This document shows positions 51,101 through 62,999 of a stretch of 64,000 nt of DNA, one piece after another. Positions within the stretch are counted from its first letter, which is position 1, and each line of letters opens with the position of its first letter. The notes beneath the pieces are model-generated. The model was given only the letters and a program-made list of their open reading frames with translations, was not told where the DNA came from and searched no databases. The stretch covers positions 44,316,420-44,380,419 of the forward strand of contig NC_044284.2 in assembly GCF_004027225.2 (NCBI RefSeq), written 5' to 3'. This DNA is from Strigops habroptila (taxonomy: Eukaryota > Chordata > Aves > Psittaciformes > Psittacidae). Both the position numbers and the translations under genes were made by a program.

Positions 51101-54100
51101 TTGGGACAGGTTTGGCGATGCGGGGGCTGGTTCCATCTCCGGATGTACTGCCAGGGTCACCTCACAACACGTGGTGGCTGTGTCCTGGAGGGACCTGCCC
51201 CAGCACATCACTCTACCTGTTCAATCACCTTCCCTGAATGCTGCAGATCGGGCTGATGCTTGCTGGTCAATGCCTGACGAGCTGCGCTTCATAATTAGTT
51301 GCAACAGGACCTGCCAACACTCCTTTGACCCAGACCTCTGCCAGAGAGAGGTCATGTCTATCAGCCCTTGCTAATCCCCATTTTCTCCCCACCTTTTCCT
51401 CTTGGCTGTGTCCATGTCTCCCTCTCTGAGGTGCTCAGCTGGGAAACAATTGCTGCATGACCAAGTCTGCAGCAGTGGTGTTCAGAAGAACACTGTGGTG
51501 TGTTCAGAAGAACACTGATATGTGTGCCATGGGTCCAACCACAGTGTCCTGGACACCATAGAAGTGCTGCTTGGAACAGGACAGGCAGTCCATCCTGTTC
51601 CTTACCCATGCTTTCTTTGCCAGCATTGCCAAAAGCTGACCATCAGCAGCTTCTTCAGGGGCTGGCCGGGGTTTGCCTGCACAGCCCAGGTCCCCTGACC
51701 TCTCAGGTCCACGGTTCAGCTCAGGGGAGAGCAGAGGGACACCCCCAGGCAGGGCCCACGGCACCTGGGAGCTGTGAAGGAGAGCCAGGCTGGTTTCCCT
51801 GGAGCCAAAAGGACTGAAGACAGCCAGTCCTCAGAGACACACTTTTGCCCAAGTTGGAGGTTCCCCCAGAAAATTCCAATGTTGTTTTCTGTCTGGGAGA
51901 TAGAAACAGAAGGTTTTGCTTCTGTCCTTTGCCCCCTGTGGCACCCTCAAGCCCCTGCTTCCCTTGTGGGCCCCATTCCCTGTTTTTGCAGGGCTGCTCT
52001 GAGCACAGCTGGGTCAGCACAGAAGCAAGGGAGCTGGGGTTCAGGGGAGGGAGGAAGGTGTGAATGCAAGGTGCTACAGTCAGGGCTGCATGGGGAGATC
52101 GTTGTCCTTGTGTACCAGCTCGTTACGTCATGGCTTTTGTCTAAAATTAGTAATTTTGTGTTTTCAACTGAAAGTTCATCTCTAGAGGTGCTGCTTTTTG
52201 TGCCCATGCCAGGTTTCAGTGACAGCTTGTGCTATGGCCTCCGTGCGGAGGGTGGTGTGAACACATACATATGGTGCCTGGGGATGCTGCTGTGCTGAAT
52301 CCACTGGGCATCCCTTCCCAGACGCGCACCCAAAAGGTGGGATGTGCAGACATGAGAGGAGCAGGGGGGACATTCTGATCCTCCTGCAGTGGCCCAGAAG
52401 CCAAGGGGTGGCTCACATATGTGTGTATCTGGGTACTGATGGAGCAGCCCGGACACTGTGTGGGAGTGCTGGAAGTGAGCTGATGTGGCAGGGCGTTGGC
52501 ATTGGCTAAGTGGCCTCAAAACCCAGGGACAGTCTTGCACAGCCCCACGCAGTGGAGAGGGCACGTTGTGCTGCTGTGGTGTGTGTGGTCAAGGGGATTT
52601 TGAAACACAGCAATGTGGAACCTCACCTTGATCACAGGGGCTCAGCCAGGTTTAATTACAGTGTGCAGTGGGGATGGGTTCAACCAGTTGGCATCTCAGG
52701 GAGGCAGGATGTGTATACTTGCATCCTTGCACTGGGGAGGAAGACAGTGGGTATGAGCTGGGGATCAGGGGAACAGGCACTCCCACCCATTACCCTCTGG
52801 GGCGTTTTTGACATTTTTTGTGCTGCTCAAAGCTGGGCTCCTAGCTAGACCTGTTTTCCCACCATGCCACACATGGGGTAAGCATGGAGCAGGGGTTCTC
52901 ATCATGAAATCAGGGCTGCAAGGTGTCTGAGGCTGCCCCCTGCAGCAGGTAACAGCATCAGCACAGGACAGGCACCTGCGGTGTGCAGGGAACCCCAGGC
53001 AAGTCCAAAAAGTTTCTGACACTGATGGGAAACTGCCAGGCCCCAAGGTCTGGCACTGCTTGGTGGATGGGAATAGGAAGCCATGAATTTCAGCATAACG
53101 TGATTATAAGGCAGAACTTGTACAAAGTCCCACTTTTCTCATACTACAGTAATCTGTCCTGAGCTTTGTACTCAACTGCATATGCAGCTCAGCTTGGTGC
53201 ATGTTCTCCTAAACCCAGCTTTAAGCTGCTCTCATAAGCTCTTACCAGGTCAAACAGACCTGTCTAGGAAGCCTGGGGCTCATCCCGACCAGCTAGCCCA
53301 TCTGACACAGCACAACTCTCCTGGCCTAGTCTAGGTTTTAAAAACACTCTTTTAAAGGTTTTTTATTATTATTAAGACATATTTTTGACTATGTCTCCTA
53401 TTCTGGCTTGGACAGACCTCCTTTGCCTGGCCAGGGCATGCTGAAGGAGGGATGCTGAAAGACTTGATGCAGTTGTGCCTCCTGCAGGCGACACGGGCTG
53501 GACAGCCTTAGAAAAACATGGTTTCCGCGGCATATGCCTGTTCGCCCAGGTCTCATTTGACTCACAGGCATAAACACAAGTGTCACTGCTGAGGTCAGTA
53601 GGGAAACCTCTCAATTTGCTGTGCAACTCAGGGTCACATCATGAGCTTTCCTGTCTAGTCAATTCGCTCCATGAGATGGATTTCCTCCTTCAGCGGATGC
53701 AGGTAGGAGGGAGCTTCCCTTACCCTGGGCACCTGTAGCAAAGCTGCATGATGGAGCTGATGCATGAGACACTGTCACTGCCTGCTGCAGCTCCTTGGCA
53801 GGCTGCATGGCCTCCTCCCATCTAACCATGTGCTGTCCCCAGAAGAGTGGCACCTATTGGGTCCCTGTCACTTCAAATGCTTGGATATCTCTCTACTGGC
53901 AGGTACAGAAACATTGCGTTCATGAGCCCCCGGCTGCTGTTGACAGCAGGCATGGAGCTGTAGAGCCCAGGGACATGATGGCATATTCCGCCACCCTTTT
54001 TCTGTATGTGACCTCTGGCAGGCACAGCTGGAATAGCTTATAGTGCCTTGTAAAATTCAGCATGGGAAAGTTAACAAGGAGACCTGCCTCCTGCAGCTTT

Positions 54101-54300
54101 GGTCTCTCTCAACAGGATGTGGTGCTGGCACCTGAGGCCATGGGACCAAAAGCCACAAGAGCTGAGGCCACAGGGAGGTGCTGGGAAGAGCTACAGCAAG
54201 TAATAGGAGTATGCAAGGATCAAGCACAGCTTCAAGTTCACCTTGCTCACCTCTGGGCCAGACAACAAGGAATATGTGTATCCCACCAGGGATGCCAGTT
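45171..54300. other. Gene-poor spacer, HSD17B7 to CR1 cluster
   Basis: 9 kb in which I recognise no gene, RNA or clear repeat. The longest frames (for example 47524-48252 on the - strand) lack family resemblance and splice support. I looked for exons of genes that flank these loci in human (NOS1AP, SH2D1B, SPATA46, CCDC190, RGS4) and saw none. Small features: a poly-T run near 45964-45979, an exactly duplicated palindrome at 51478-51515 and a G-run at 50510-50519. Confidence 0.5.
51478..51515. repeat. Tandem duplicate of a 16-bp palindrome-like element
   Basis: GTGTTCAGAAGAACAC occurs at 51478-51493 and again at 51500-51515 (22-bp period, TGTGGT between). Each copy has 6-bp inverted arms GTGTTC/GAACAC around AGAA. 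Confidence 0.85.
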
Positions 54301-54478
54301 ATCATAGAATCACAGAATGGTTTGGGTTGGAAAGGACCTTAAGATCATCTAGTTCCAACCCCCTGCCATGGGCAGGGACACCTCACACTAGACCATGTCA
54401 CCCAAGGCTCTGTCCAAGCTGGCCTTGAACACTGCCAGGGGTGGAGCATTTACCACTTCTTTGGGCAACCTGTTCCTA
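54301..54478 (-). repeat. CR1 LINE 3' fragment
   Basis: Reverse complement of the CR1 3' end: ATCATAGAATCACAGAATGG, TTTGGGTTGGAAAGGACCTT, AAGATCATCTAGTTCCAACC, GACCATGTCACCCAAGGCTC, ending near TTGGGCAACCTGTTCC. Little diverged, so probably a fairly recent insertion. Confidence 0.94.
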
Positions 54479-54535
54479 AATTAGCCGCAGGGTGTCCTGT
54501 GCAGGTGTGCGTCCTTCCCACCCACACACTGATAT

Positions 54536-55022
54536 AAGATAGGAGTGGCTGAGACACCAGAGGGTTGTGCTGCCGTTCAGAGACAGGCTGGAGAAATGGG
54601 CTGACAGGGACCTCATGCAGTTCTACACAGGGAAGTGCACAGTCCTGCGCTTGGGAAGGAACAATCCCATACACCAGGACATGCTGGGGCCCACCCACCT
54701 TGAAAGCAGCTCAGCAGAAAAGGCCCTGAGGGTGCTGGTGGACACCAAGTTGAACATGAGCCAGAAACATGCCTTTGCAGCAAAGGTGGTGAATGTCCTG
54801 GGGTGCATTACGGGGGAATGCTGTGATCCTTCCCCTCTGCTCAGCACTGCTGAGGCCACATCTGGAGTGCTGCGTCCAGTTCTGAGCTGCCCAGTGCAAG
54901 AGAGACATGGGCATACTGGAGAGATCTCGTCCAGCGGAGGAAGGGACTGGAGCATCTCTCCTGCGAGGAAGGGCTGAGCGAGCTGGGACTGCTCAGCCCG
55001 CGGAAGGCTCAGGGTGGTCTCC
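54536..55022 (+). repeat. CR1 LINE internal fragment lacking its 3' end
   Basis: Matches CR1 ORF2 3' coding sequence: GAGAAATGGGCTGACAGGGA, TACACAGGGAAGTGCACAGT, ACATGCTGGGGCCCACCCA, GGTGCTGGTGGACACCAAG, GAGGCCACATCTGGAGTGCT, GGACTGGAGCATCTCTCCTG, GGCTGAGCGAGCTGGGACTG. Unlike normal CR1 copies, which keep the 3' end, this one stops inside the body and abuts GC-rich unique DNA. The reading frame is broken. Confidence 0.9.
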
Positions 55023-55330
55023 GGCGGGCCAGCGCTGGCTCTCTGCCCCGGATATGGAGCATTTTAATTGCAAAGCATTTTAACGAGGGACAGCCCCGCG
55101 CCCCGGGCTGGCTCAGCCGAGCGGTGCGCGGGGCTGCGGGGCCACGCGGTGGTGCTGCGCCCCTGCGGAGCGGGACGGCGGCGGCGGGGGCAGCCCGGGA
55201 GCGGCGGCAGCGCCGGGGACCTGCGCGGGGTCACCCACCTCGGCACCGAGCATCCCGCGGGGAGCGGTGGCCCCGAGCTGGGCTGGAGCGCTGCCTCCCT
55301 CGGACCTGCCCTGCCCTGACATCACACCGA
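55023..55330. promoter_or_regulatory. Orphan CpG island
   Basis: About 300 bp of extreme GC and CpG content (GGACGGCGGCGGCGGGGGCA and similar), directly after the truncated CR1 and 2.65 kb upstream of the OLFML2B ATG. No recognised gene starts here. It could be an alternative OLFML2B promoter, an lncRNA promoter, or the remnant of a promoter displaced by rearrangement. Confidence 0.5.
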
Positions 55331-57680
55331 ATGACACCCTGTGCCCAGCGTCCCGGTCAGCCCAGGTCTTAAGCCTCCCACCATCACATCCGTGGCCTGA
55401 CTTGACTGAGAATTCACAGTGTCCCTGCTGCTAGCGCCTCTCACAAGGCGCTGCCCAGACCTTGCAGGGCCCAGATCAGCACATGGAGGTGGAAGGTGCA
55501 CAAGGACACTCTTTTCAGGGAGACTGTGGGGGACAGTTTTTTTGCATCTACAGCTCCAGGCACAGAGATGCTGTTTCCTGTCATACAGCTGTTAGATTCC
55601 TTTTTTTCCCCAGCCGCGGTGACATTTTCACTCGTGGCACTTGAAGAGCACCATATACCTGCTTCCTTGGGCAGCCCTGGCTCCGCACGACACCAGTCAC
55701 ACAGAATGGGGTCATGCATGGGGACACTGGGGCCTCCTACTCATGCCAAGATCGTGAGCCAGCCTTCTTCAGCAAGACAGAAAAGCCAGAGCCACACTTG
55801 ATTGCTCCACTGTCCCCTGTCTGTGGGTTCGTCTTGGTTTTTTTCTTGAAGGGGGAATGTTCAGGGTTAGAGATGACCACAGTGAACCCAAAGTGCCTGC
55901 CGCTGTCTCCTCTTGCTCCCAAAGGACAGGCTTAAACTTGTCTTTAGCCCAAGCTAAATACCACCAGAAAGGCTTTCTTCCCTTTATTAAAAAAAAAAAA
56001 AAAAAAAAGAAATCAACAAAGACTGTCAGGAATATGTGAAATCTTTCCTTTTTGTTTTGAAATACTGTGGTCGATTTGTTTTCCTCCTTTTTCCAGCCTT
56101 TGAAAGTGACTGTTGGGAAAAGGCTTCAAAAGTTTTAGGTGCTGCTTGCAGTGGGACCTCTTGGGGCTGCTCTCAGCTGCTAGCTCTGACACTGACATGA
56201 CTGCCTGGGGGTCCGATGCTCAGAGCCAGCTGGAGGCCCCGCTGGGCATGGGCTGTGGCTCCAGAAGCCCTGGTCTCGCAGCCTCAGGGCAGTCTGTGCT
56301 GACAGATGGAGCAGCTACTCCTGAGGAAGCTCAGCTGTTGTCATCACAGAGCAATGGAAACAGAAGTGAAAGAGCTGGTGCCCAAGGGGCTTTTTATCCT
56401 TAAGAGAGCTTGGTGGGGGAGGCTTATAGAAATGCCTTTCTTCTCCTACTGCTCTCCAGCTGCCTGAAGGTTCGCTGTCCTTGTCCTCCCACCCTCCCCG
56501 GCTGCTTCCTCTCCTGCTCTGTTCTGCTCAGCCTTGCTGCAGGGACTCATACATTCCCGTCCCCTTCTCCACAGGCTTCAGTTCCCAGGGAGGCCGGAGG
56601 AGAGGAAGGCACAGCACCATGCCACACAAAGCCTGCGGTCCTGGCCCTGGAGTCAGCAGCTTCTGCCGTCTCCTGTGCCACAGCAGCTTCCTCTCCCACA
56701 CAAGATGTTTTCTTTGTGTCTGGCAGCTCCATCCCCACAGGCTGTCCCTGGGAGAGAGCAATGGGATGGGAGAGGTGGAGCCTCCCTGGAGAGGTGCCTG
56801 CTCCCAGGACTCCAGGCACCCATTTTGGGGTAGTTTGGGGGCACGTGTGCATTAAGGACTGGGGGTGCTTTGCTCGTGCCCAGCCTTGCTTCAGTGAGAG
56901 CTTCACGTGGCCTCTCGTGCCACCCGCTGTGTCTGTGGCTTCTTCCTCTGACCCGTGCGCAGGTTTTGAGGCAAACACAAGCCCATGCCATAACTGGGGC
57001 ATGGTGCTGGCGTGTGTTTGATTTCCATCGATGCATCTATAAGGGCATCTCAGATTTCCTCGTGTGTCAGCAAGGCCCAGACATCCTCAGGGCAGTGCAG
57101 ACACCTACGCAGTGGAGGATGCTGCAACTGTGCTTTCCCTGGGAACAGCGTGTCCAAGACATTTCCGTTTGGCAGGAGGCATGGAAGGATACAGGACTGC
57201 CAGAGCGGGGCCGCTTCCCAGCAGCATCAGCCTGAATGTTAGCGAGCACACGGAGGTCTGCGCTCATGGCTAGGAGCCTGTGTTTGAAACACAAACTGCT
57301 TGCGTGACCCCAGCACATGCAGTGTTATCACATGCAGGCGTGCCGTGCCGTGCCCTGCCATAAGCACGGCTTCCCTGTGGCACAAAGCACATGAAGGATG
57401 AGAGTCAGACTGGTAGTGGAGATGGAAAAGGAGCCAGGCAGGCTATAAGGATGGCTTTCTGTTCCCCACCAGCTCCCTGGCAAGCTGCAGGGGCGGGATG
57501 CACAGGTTTGCTTGGTGCAGAAAGGTGATGTGGGTTATTTTGGGGAGAGGGGTTGCAGCCCTCTAGAGAAGTCCTACATGCTGGAGCTCACCAAAACCTG
57601 CTTCGAGCGGGAGATGCCCATGTCACCACCGGCCTCCTCCTGACTGCAGCCTTTCCCCTGAGACAGGGGAGCCCTGCCCC
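55331..57680. other. Interval upstream of OLFML2B
   Basis: No gene or family-level repeat recognised. Contains a run of 20 A at 55989-56008. The frames here are short and uninformative. Confidence 0.5.
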
Positions 57681-58200
57681 ACAGGGGCAGCCTGAGCACC
57701 GAGCCCTGGCCTCGCCGGGCTGGGGGTGAGCTGCGGGCAGCCCCCGCCGCAGGTGGGAAGCGCCGCCCGGGGCGGCCCCGGTCCCGCCCCGCTGCCCGCT
57801 CGGCCCCGCCCGGGGGCCTATCCCGCCGCGGAGGGAGGACCGGAGGGAGGGAGGGACGGACCGACCAACCGACCGGGGCGGGAGCCCGGCCCGGCCCCGC
57901 CCCGCCCGCGCCCGCCGCGCCGCACCTGAGCGAGCAGCGGCGGCTCCGCGCCGGCCCCGGCTCTGGCCCCTCTGCCGCCCGCCCATGGCTCGGCCGCTAC
58001 CGCTGCTGCTCTGTCTGGCCGCGCTGGGCGCCGGCTGCCGGGCAGGGCCCCCCCCCGCCGGCACGGCCGGGCCCTCCGCCGAGCCGCTGCAGGACGAGGC
58101 GGACAACCAGGAGAACATCCTCTCCCAGGTACCTGCTGGCGGGAGAGCGGGGCAACGCGGGACGGGCTGCGCACCCTCGGAGTCCGGCCAGGGGATGCTG
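57681..58200 (+). promoter_or_regulatory. OLFML2B: OLFML2B CpG island and promoter
   Basis: CpG- and GC-box-rich sequence (CCCCGCCC, GGGCGGG types) covering the 5'UTR and exon 1. I see no TATA box. GGAGGGAGGGAGGGACGGAC repeats lie at 57832-57860, about 130 bp upstream of the ATG. Confidence 0.7.
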
Positions 58201-61200
58201 TGTGCACCCAGGGCCGTGCTGGATGTGCTGGGGGATGCTGGATGTGCGTGCTCGGCGGTGCTGGAGGATACTGGATGTGCGTGCTCGGCGGTGCTGGGGG
58301 ATGCTGTGCGCCCCCCGGCGCTCACTGACGATGCTGGGGTGTGTGCCCCTGCAGGGAGTTTTATCGCCCCGGGGTGCAGTGAACTCCCTGAAGCCCAATG
58401 GGGAGCAGTTCACAGCTTCCATCCTATCGTTTCCGTGGGTGGGGGGACTTAAAAACCGGGGAGCTCTTTAGGAGGGGAATTGGTGGAGCCTCTTTGTGTG
58501 CAGAAAGGAGGGAGCCAGGCTCTTGCCCCGCCAGTGGGATGTGGTGGAGGTTTCCATTGGATTTGGCCGATCAGACTGTGTTATTATCTGCCCTCGGAAA
58601 TGGCTAATGTGGAGTCTATTGGAAATGTACCGTCAAAGTTATTTTTGTGCTTGGGCTTTCAGAAGCGCTGTCTGCAAATCGCTGTAAAGGAAATTCCTGG
58701 CATTGTATGGGGCTAATCAGAAATACTGCTTCACCACCAGGTTACGCTGCTCATAGGGTGGCTTTCGGTAATCCTTCCAGCGCACCCTTACCCTGTTTGC
58801 CCATGTAAAAAAGAATCTTCTTCAGAGTAGCAGGTGATTTATTGGGTTTACTGGACACAGAGCATTAAAAGACATCAGGATGGGGTTCATATTTAAAATT
58901 CCTGTATTTAAGATTCCAAGCAGCTAGGTCCATTTTACGCCAAGTGGAATAAAAAATACCCTGTTGGGAGAAGCCAGTTTTTATTCCCCTTTTTGTGCTT
59001 AGGCTTGTAGGCAGGGACCAGAAAACTTTGCACTCTCTAGAAAACTTCTTGGATTTTGGAAGAGCTGGCCAGTTTCCTTGAAGTTTAGGGCGTCCAAGGT
59101 GTCCTTATTTGGACCGTGAAGTTCAGGGTGCCCTTGTCCCTTGCTGGGCAAGCAGAGGACAAGATGTTTGCTAACTGTTGGTAACCTGTGCTCAGCTGTT
59201 AGGTGACTATGACAAGGTGAAGGCAGTGTCCGAAGGCTCCAACTGTCGGTGCAAATGCCTGGTCAGGCCCCTGGGCCGTGGTGCCTGCCAAAGGATTAAC
59301 GAAGGCGCTTTCAAAGCGGAGGATTTTTACACGGTGGAAACCATCACGTCAGGACCCAGCTGCAAGTGTGCGTGTGTGGCCCCCCCCTCGGCGCTCAACC
59401 CTTGTGAGGGGGACTTCAGGCTGAAGAAGCTGCGGGAGGCAGAGAGCAGCGACCTGAAGGTAGGAGAGCACCTTGGATTTGGGATTCTTTTGGGAGGGGG
59501 AAATCTTCTGAAGCCTTTTCTTTTGGGTTTTTTTAAAAAAAACCTTTTTTTCCGAAACTTTTTTTTTTTTTTAAATAGAACATCTTTTAGTTACTTTTGT
59601 ATCTGCATGTTTGATATAAAAATCAAGCTCAGCATAAGGGATTGATGTGAGCAGATGCAGATTCACCCCATGCTGCCTGGGGTCCCCTGTGGCTGCCTGT
59701 GCTGGAAGCCCAGGAGGGACTGGGCTGCTCCCTGCGCTTTGTCCAGCACTGCATGTCCCTGGGGCACAGCTCTGTTCTGCAGCTGCCAGGTCCGTTCCCG
59801 GCCACAGAGAGGGGCTCCCAAGGACCCACGCAAAAAGCTGTTTCTGGCTTCATGGACCAAAAGCTGCTGATGCGTCAGCGCGAGGGTGTGTTACACAGCT
59901 GGATGATGGCAGGATGGGTTTTGTTGTTTCAAATGCTGACACTTCTGTGCTATTCAGTATTTTGTCTCTTTAGTAATATCTCCCTCTTTTCCAAATGTGA
60001 CAGTGTTTGTTCTAAGTACTCGTGGCTTTGACTGGATGCTTACTTTTGCTGGTCTAGCAGCTGGCAGCAGATGCTGCTGAGTTTTCCAGTTTGTTACCTG
60101 CACAAGGCAGCAGAAATCCTCCCCCAAGGGCCACTGTCTTGGTCCAGCCCTGGGGATTTCCCAGAGGATACTGTTGAGTGATGGGATGTACCCCAGGGCA
60201 GTGCTGCTAGTCCCAGCTCAGGTGGGAAGGCAGGCAGCATGCAAGGTGCTGCAGGGCAGCCTGCCACTACGGCCACCACGATGGGCTTGTTCTAATTAAT
60301 TTGGAGCTCAAGGATGTGTTTTGTCTTGTCTGACTGCAGACAGTTAGCAGCTTCTTGTCCAAGCTTCCCTGCAGCTAGGGAAGATAAACAGGCACAGGCA
60401 GACAGTCCATCATTTCAGGGAAGGAGGAAACCAAGCCTGGAGTTGTTTGGTGGTCCCCCATCTGCAGAAGAAGCCAGGATGTCCCACTTGGCCTTAGATG
60501 AAGTGCTGTGAGCTCCCTGTGGGTAGGGGAGGGGACACCCTCCGAGGTGACAGAGCCACCCTTGTAGTCCCTCACCGGGAAGCAGGCAGAGCTCCTCCAC
60601 CAGCAACTCACACCCCTCTCCCTGTCCTCTCCGGAGCCGGTCAGCCTCCAGGAGGAGCAAAGCGGCATGGCTAGCTGCGCCCTTGGCTCCGGCTGCCTCT
60701 TCCCACCAGGGAGCAGCTCACAGCCAGCTGTGGTGTGAAAGCTTGTCCTCTAGGAACTGGCCCAGGCTCACCCGCTCATTTCGCAAGGATTTGCGGCCAA
60801 ACGATTTCACAAGGTTTATCCAAATATACACACGTGGGGTTTTTCTGTGCTGTGAGAGTCAAACCCCAGGAACTGTGAAAACAGGCTTGCCTTCTCGCCG
60901 AGCACAGAGCCCCTTCTGGGGTCGAGCTCGCGGGGAACAGCCACCTCTTGTAGGAGAAGCCTGTAGGATACAGCCCCAGTTCTTGTGTGACTCACGAGGA
61001 GCAGCTCCCACGCTCATGGGCAGGGGGGCCAGGAAAGCCAAGCCAGGCCGCCTCATTGCTCCTAACAGCCCCAGGGCTGGTCTCATGAGCATTGTTCCTG
61101 CCCCTTCCAGCAGCGGGAAGCATGTAGAGTCATGCTCTATGTCTGTGGTGTTTTATGAGGCTTTCTTATGCTCTGACTCAAAAGCTCTGGGTACTCCACA

Positions 61201-62999
61201 GGTGGGAGAGCCATGGGAAGCTCCCTAAAATGAGAGCCCTCCTTTATGATGGGTGGGCTGGAGGATGTGTCCCTGAAGAAATAATGAGGAAGGGAGTAGA
61301 TAACCCCAGGCAGCAGGAACGTACCCCTGAGGCACCCCAGCTCAGTCGAATGGCTGCACTGGGCATCCCAGCTGAAGGTTTCAGTCCCATCTGTGCCTTT
61401 AACGAGGTCCCATAGGAATTCATGGGCCATCAGACCAGTAGGAGTAAGGTCCACAGTTGGTGGAGGGAAGGAAACAGTGAGTTAGTTGTGTGTGCATTAG
61501 TATGGTCTTTTTGGGAGGCTCAGCTTGGTGTTGGCAGGGGGTAGCTAAATCTAAGATCTGTTTTTGTGAAGTTGCAGCACGCTGCTCCTCTGCTTGCAGG
61601 CACAGCGCGTGTTTTGGGATCTTGGGTACAAAGTCTTGCAAGGAGTCTGTGCTCAGGAAGATTTGGAAGATGGTTAATAAAGTCTGTGGCCTTTGTGCAT
61701 TGATGGAAACTATCCAGCCTGGAGGGAAAGCACATGTCTCCGGTGGCTGTCTGGCAGGTTGTGTACATCGTATTGGTCGTCTCCGTCCAGTTCTTGGTGG
61801 AAAGTGGATGCATAGCCATAAAACAGTCCTTGTCTCTTAATGCTGCCATTTTATCTGGCCCAAAAAAATCTTTCCTTTGCTATCAGCTCCACAGGGAGAC
61901 TGCAGAGGCTGGGGTGGAAACTCAGAGTGCTGCCAGCAGTGCTGCCTGCACTTCTCCCATGTTTATGGAGCTCTGTCAAGCAGTTTGTAGCTGCTAGGAG
62001 AAAATGCCACCACCTTGTAGTAATTCCCATGCTGTGAAAACACTTCTCGGCTTTGGGGCTGTAAGATCTGCAGCACCATGCTGGGCATGTGGGTACAGGG
62101 AGTGGGTATGTGTGGGACCTGAGGCAGGGAATGGCCCAGGAGCCCTCCTCACCAGTCTGTGCCTTGCTCAGCACTGTGCTCTGCAGAGTGAGCACCACAA
62201 AATGCAGAATGAGGGTATTTCTGTCTGGATCCCCAGGCTTGGTGGGCAAGGGCTGATTCTGGGCAGAACATGGGGACACAACCCTTCCTGCTGCAGGAAG
62301 GGGATGAGTTAATGCAGAGCCCCTCTGAAACAGGTGGTTGAAGGAAAAGGCAGCATCCCTCTGATAAAGTTGTTCTCCAGGGAAGCAAACTGTTACCAGG
62401 CTGGTGCTGAATTTCAGTTGCTTCATTCTTGCATTTGTGAATATTTTTAATTTTTTAAACAAGTTTCTTCTTGTTCCAGGAAAAAAAGCACAGGATGGCA
62501 CGAACTCAGTGTGATCTCAGACTGACTTTTATTTGAGCTGCTGTTCTCCTGTTGCCTCTTTTGCTGCCAGTCATGTCAGTGGTGGAGTAGCTAATCCTTT
62601 GGGCTTGTGACAGAACCTCCCTAGTGCTGGCAAGGAGGGCAGTGCTTCTCCTTGCTCTGATTGCTATCCCCCAGCACCCAAAACGTGCTCCTGAAGCTCT
62701 GCAGAGGTGGTGTGTGTTGCTCTGCATGCTGTGCTCTGACCACGGCAACAGGGCTGTGTAAGGAAAAACTTGCTTTTTCATATGTCTTGCACTTAGATGG
62801 GTGCATTGTCTTGACTCTTAAGTTGTACAAACCATGCAGGTACTTTAGAGCAAGTGCCTCTGACTGACGGTGTGCTCCCTTTGCTTTGCAGCTGTCCTCC
62901 ATTGTTGAGATGCTGGAAAGTGCCTTTTATGGCTTAGACCTTCTGAAGCTGCACTCGGTCACAACCAAGCTGGTGGGTCGGGTGGAAAAGCTCGAGGAG
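57985..62999 (+). CDS. OLFML2B: OLFML2B, olfactomedin-like 2B, first three exons, 3'-partial
   Basis: Exons 57985-58128, 59196-59459 and 62892-62999, all phase 0, give the first 172 aa; the rest, including the olfactomedin domain, lies beyond the window. The protein is a secreted extracellular-matrix glycoprotein. Seen: signal peptide about 1-20 ([20 protein letters not shown]), the acidic [12 protein letters not shown] stretch, [17 protein letters not shown], two Cys clusters (CRCKC...CQR and [17 protein letters not shown]), [15 protein letters not shown], and the start of a coiled coil ([31 protein letters not shown]) used for oligomerisation in the family. OLFML2A is the paralogue; the exact DEADNQEN and [20 protein letters not shown] blocks favour 2B. 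Confidence 0.93.
58129..59195 (+). other. OLFML2B: OLFML2B intron 1
   Basis: 1.1-kb intron. Its 5' part is still CpG-rich and holds a 33-bp minisatellite at 58227-58310; the rest is AT-rich and without recognised features. Confidence 0.7.
58227..58310 (+). repeat. 33-bp minisatellite in OLFML2B intron 1
   Basis: Two nearly identical 33-bp units (58227-58259, 58260-58292), each containing GGATGTGCGTGCTCGGCGGT, and a partial third. It begins about 100 nt after the exon 1 donor. Confidence 0.85.
59460..62891 (+). other. OLFML2B: OLFML2B intron 2
   Basis: 3.4-kb intron with poly-T/A runs near its start (59528-59577). No exon, CR1 or RNA gene recognised; open frames do not continue OLFML2B. Confidence 0.6.

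Noticed and set aside
51478-51515. Glucocorticoid or heat-shock response element
   Set aside because: Half-site spacing does not match either consensus.
45171-57680. Missing exons of NOS1AP, SH2D1B, SPATA46, CCDC190 or RGS4
   Set aside because: No translated segment resembled these proteins on either strand.
57588-58325. 245-codon frame on the - strand over the OLFML2B promoter
   Set aside because: CpG-island shadow antisense to OLFML2B exon 1.
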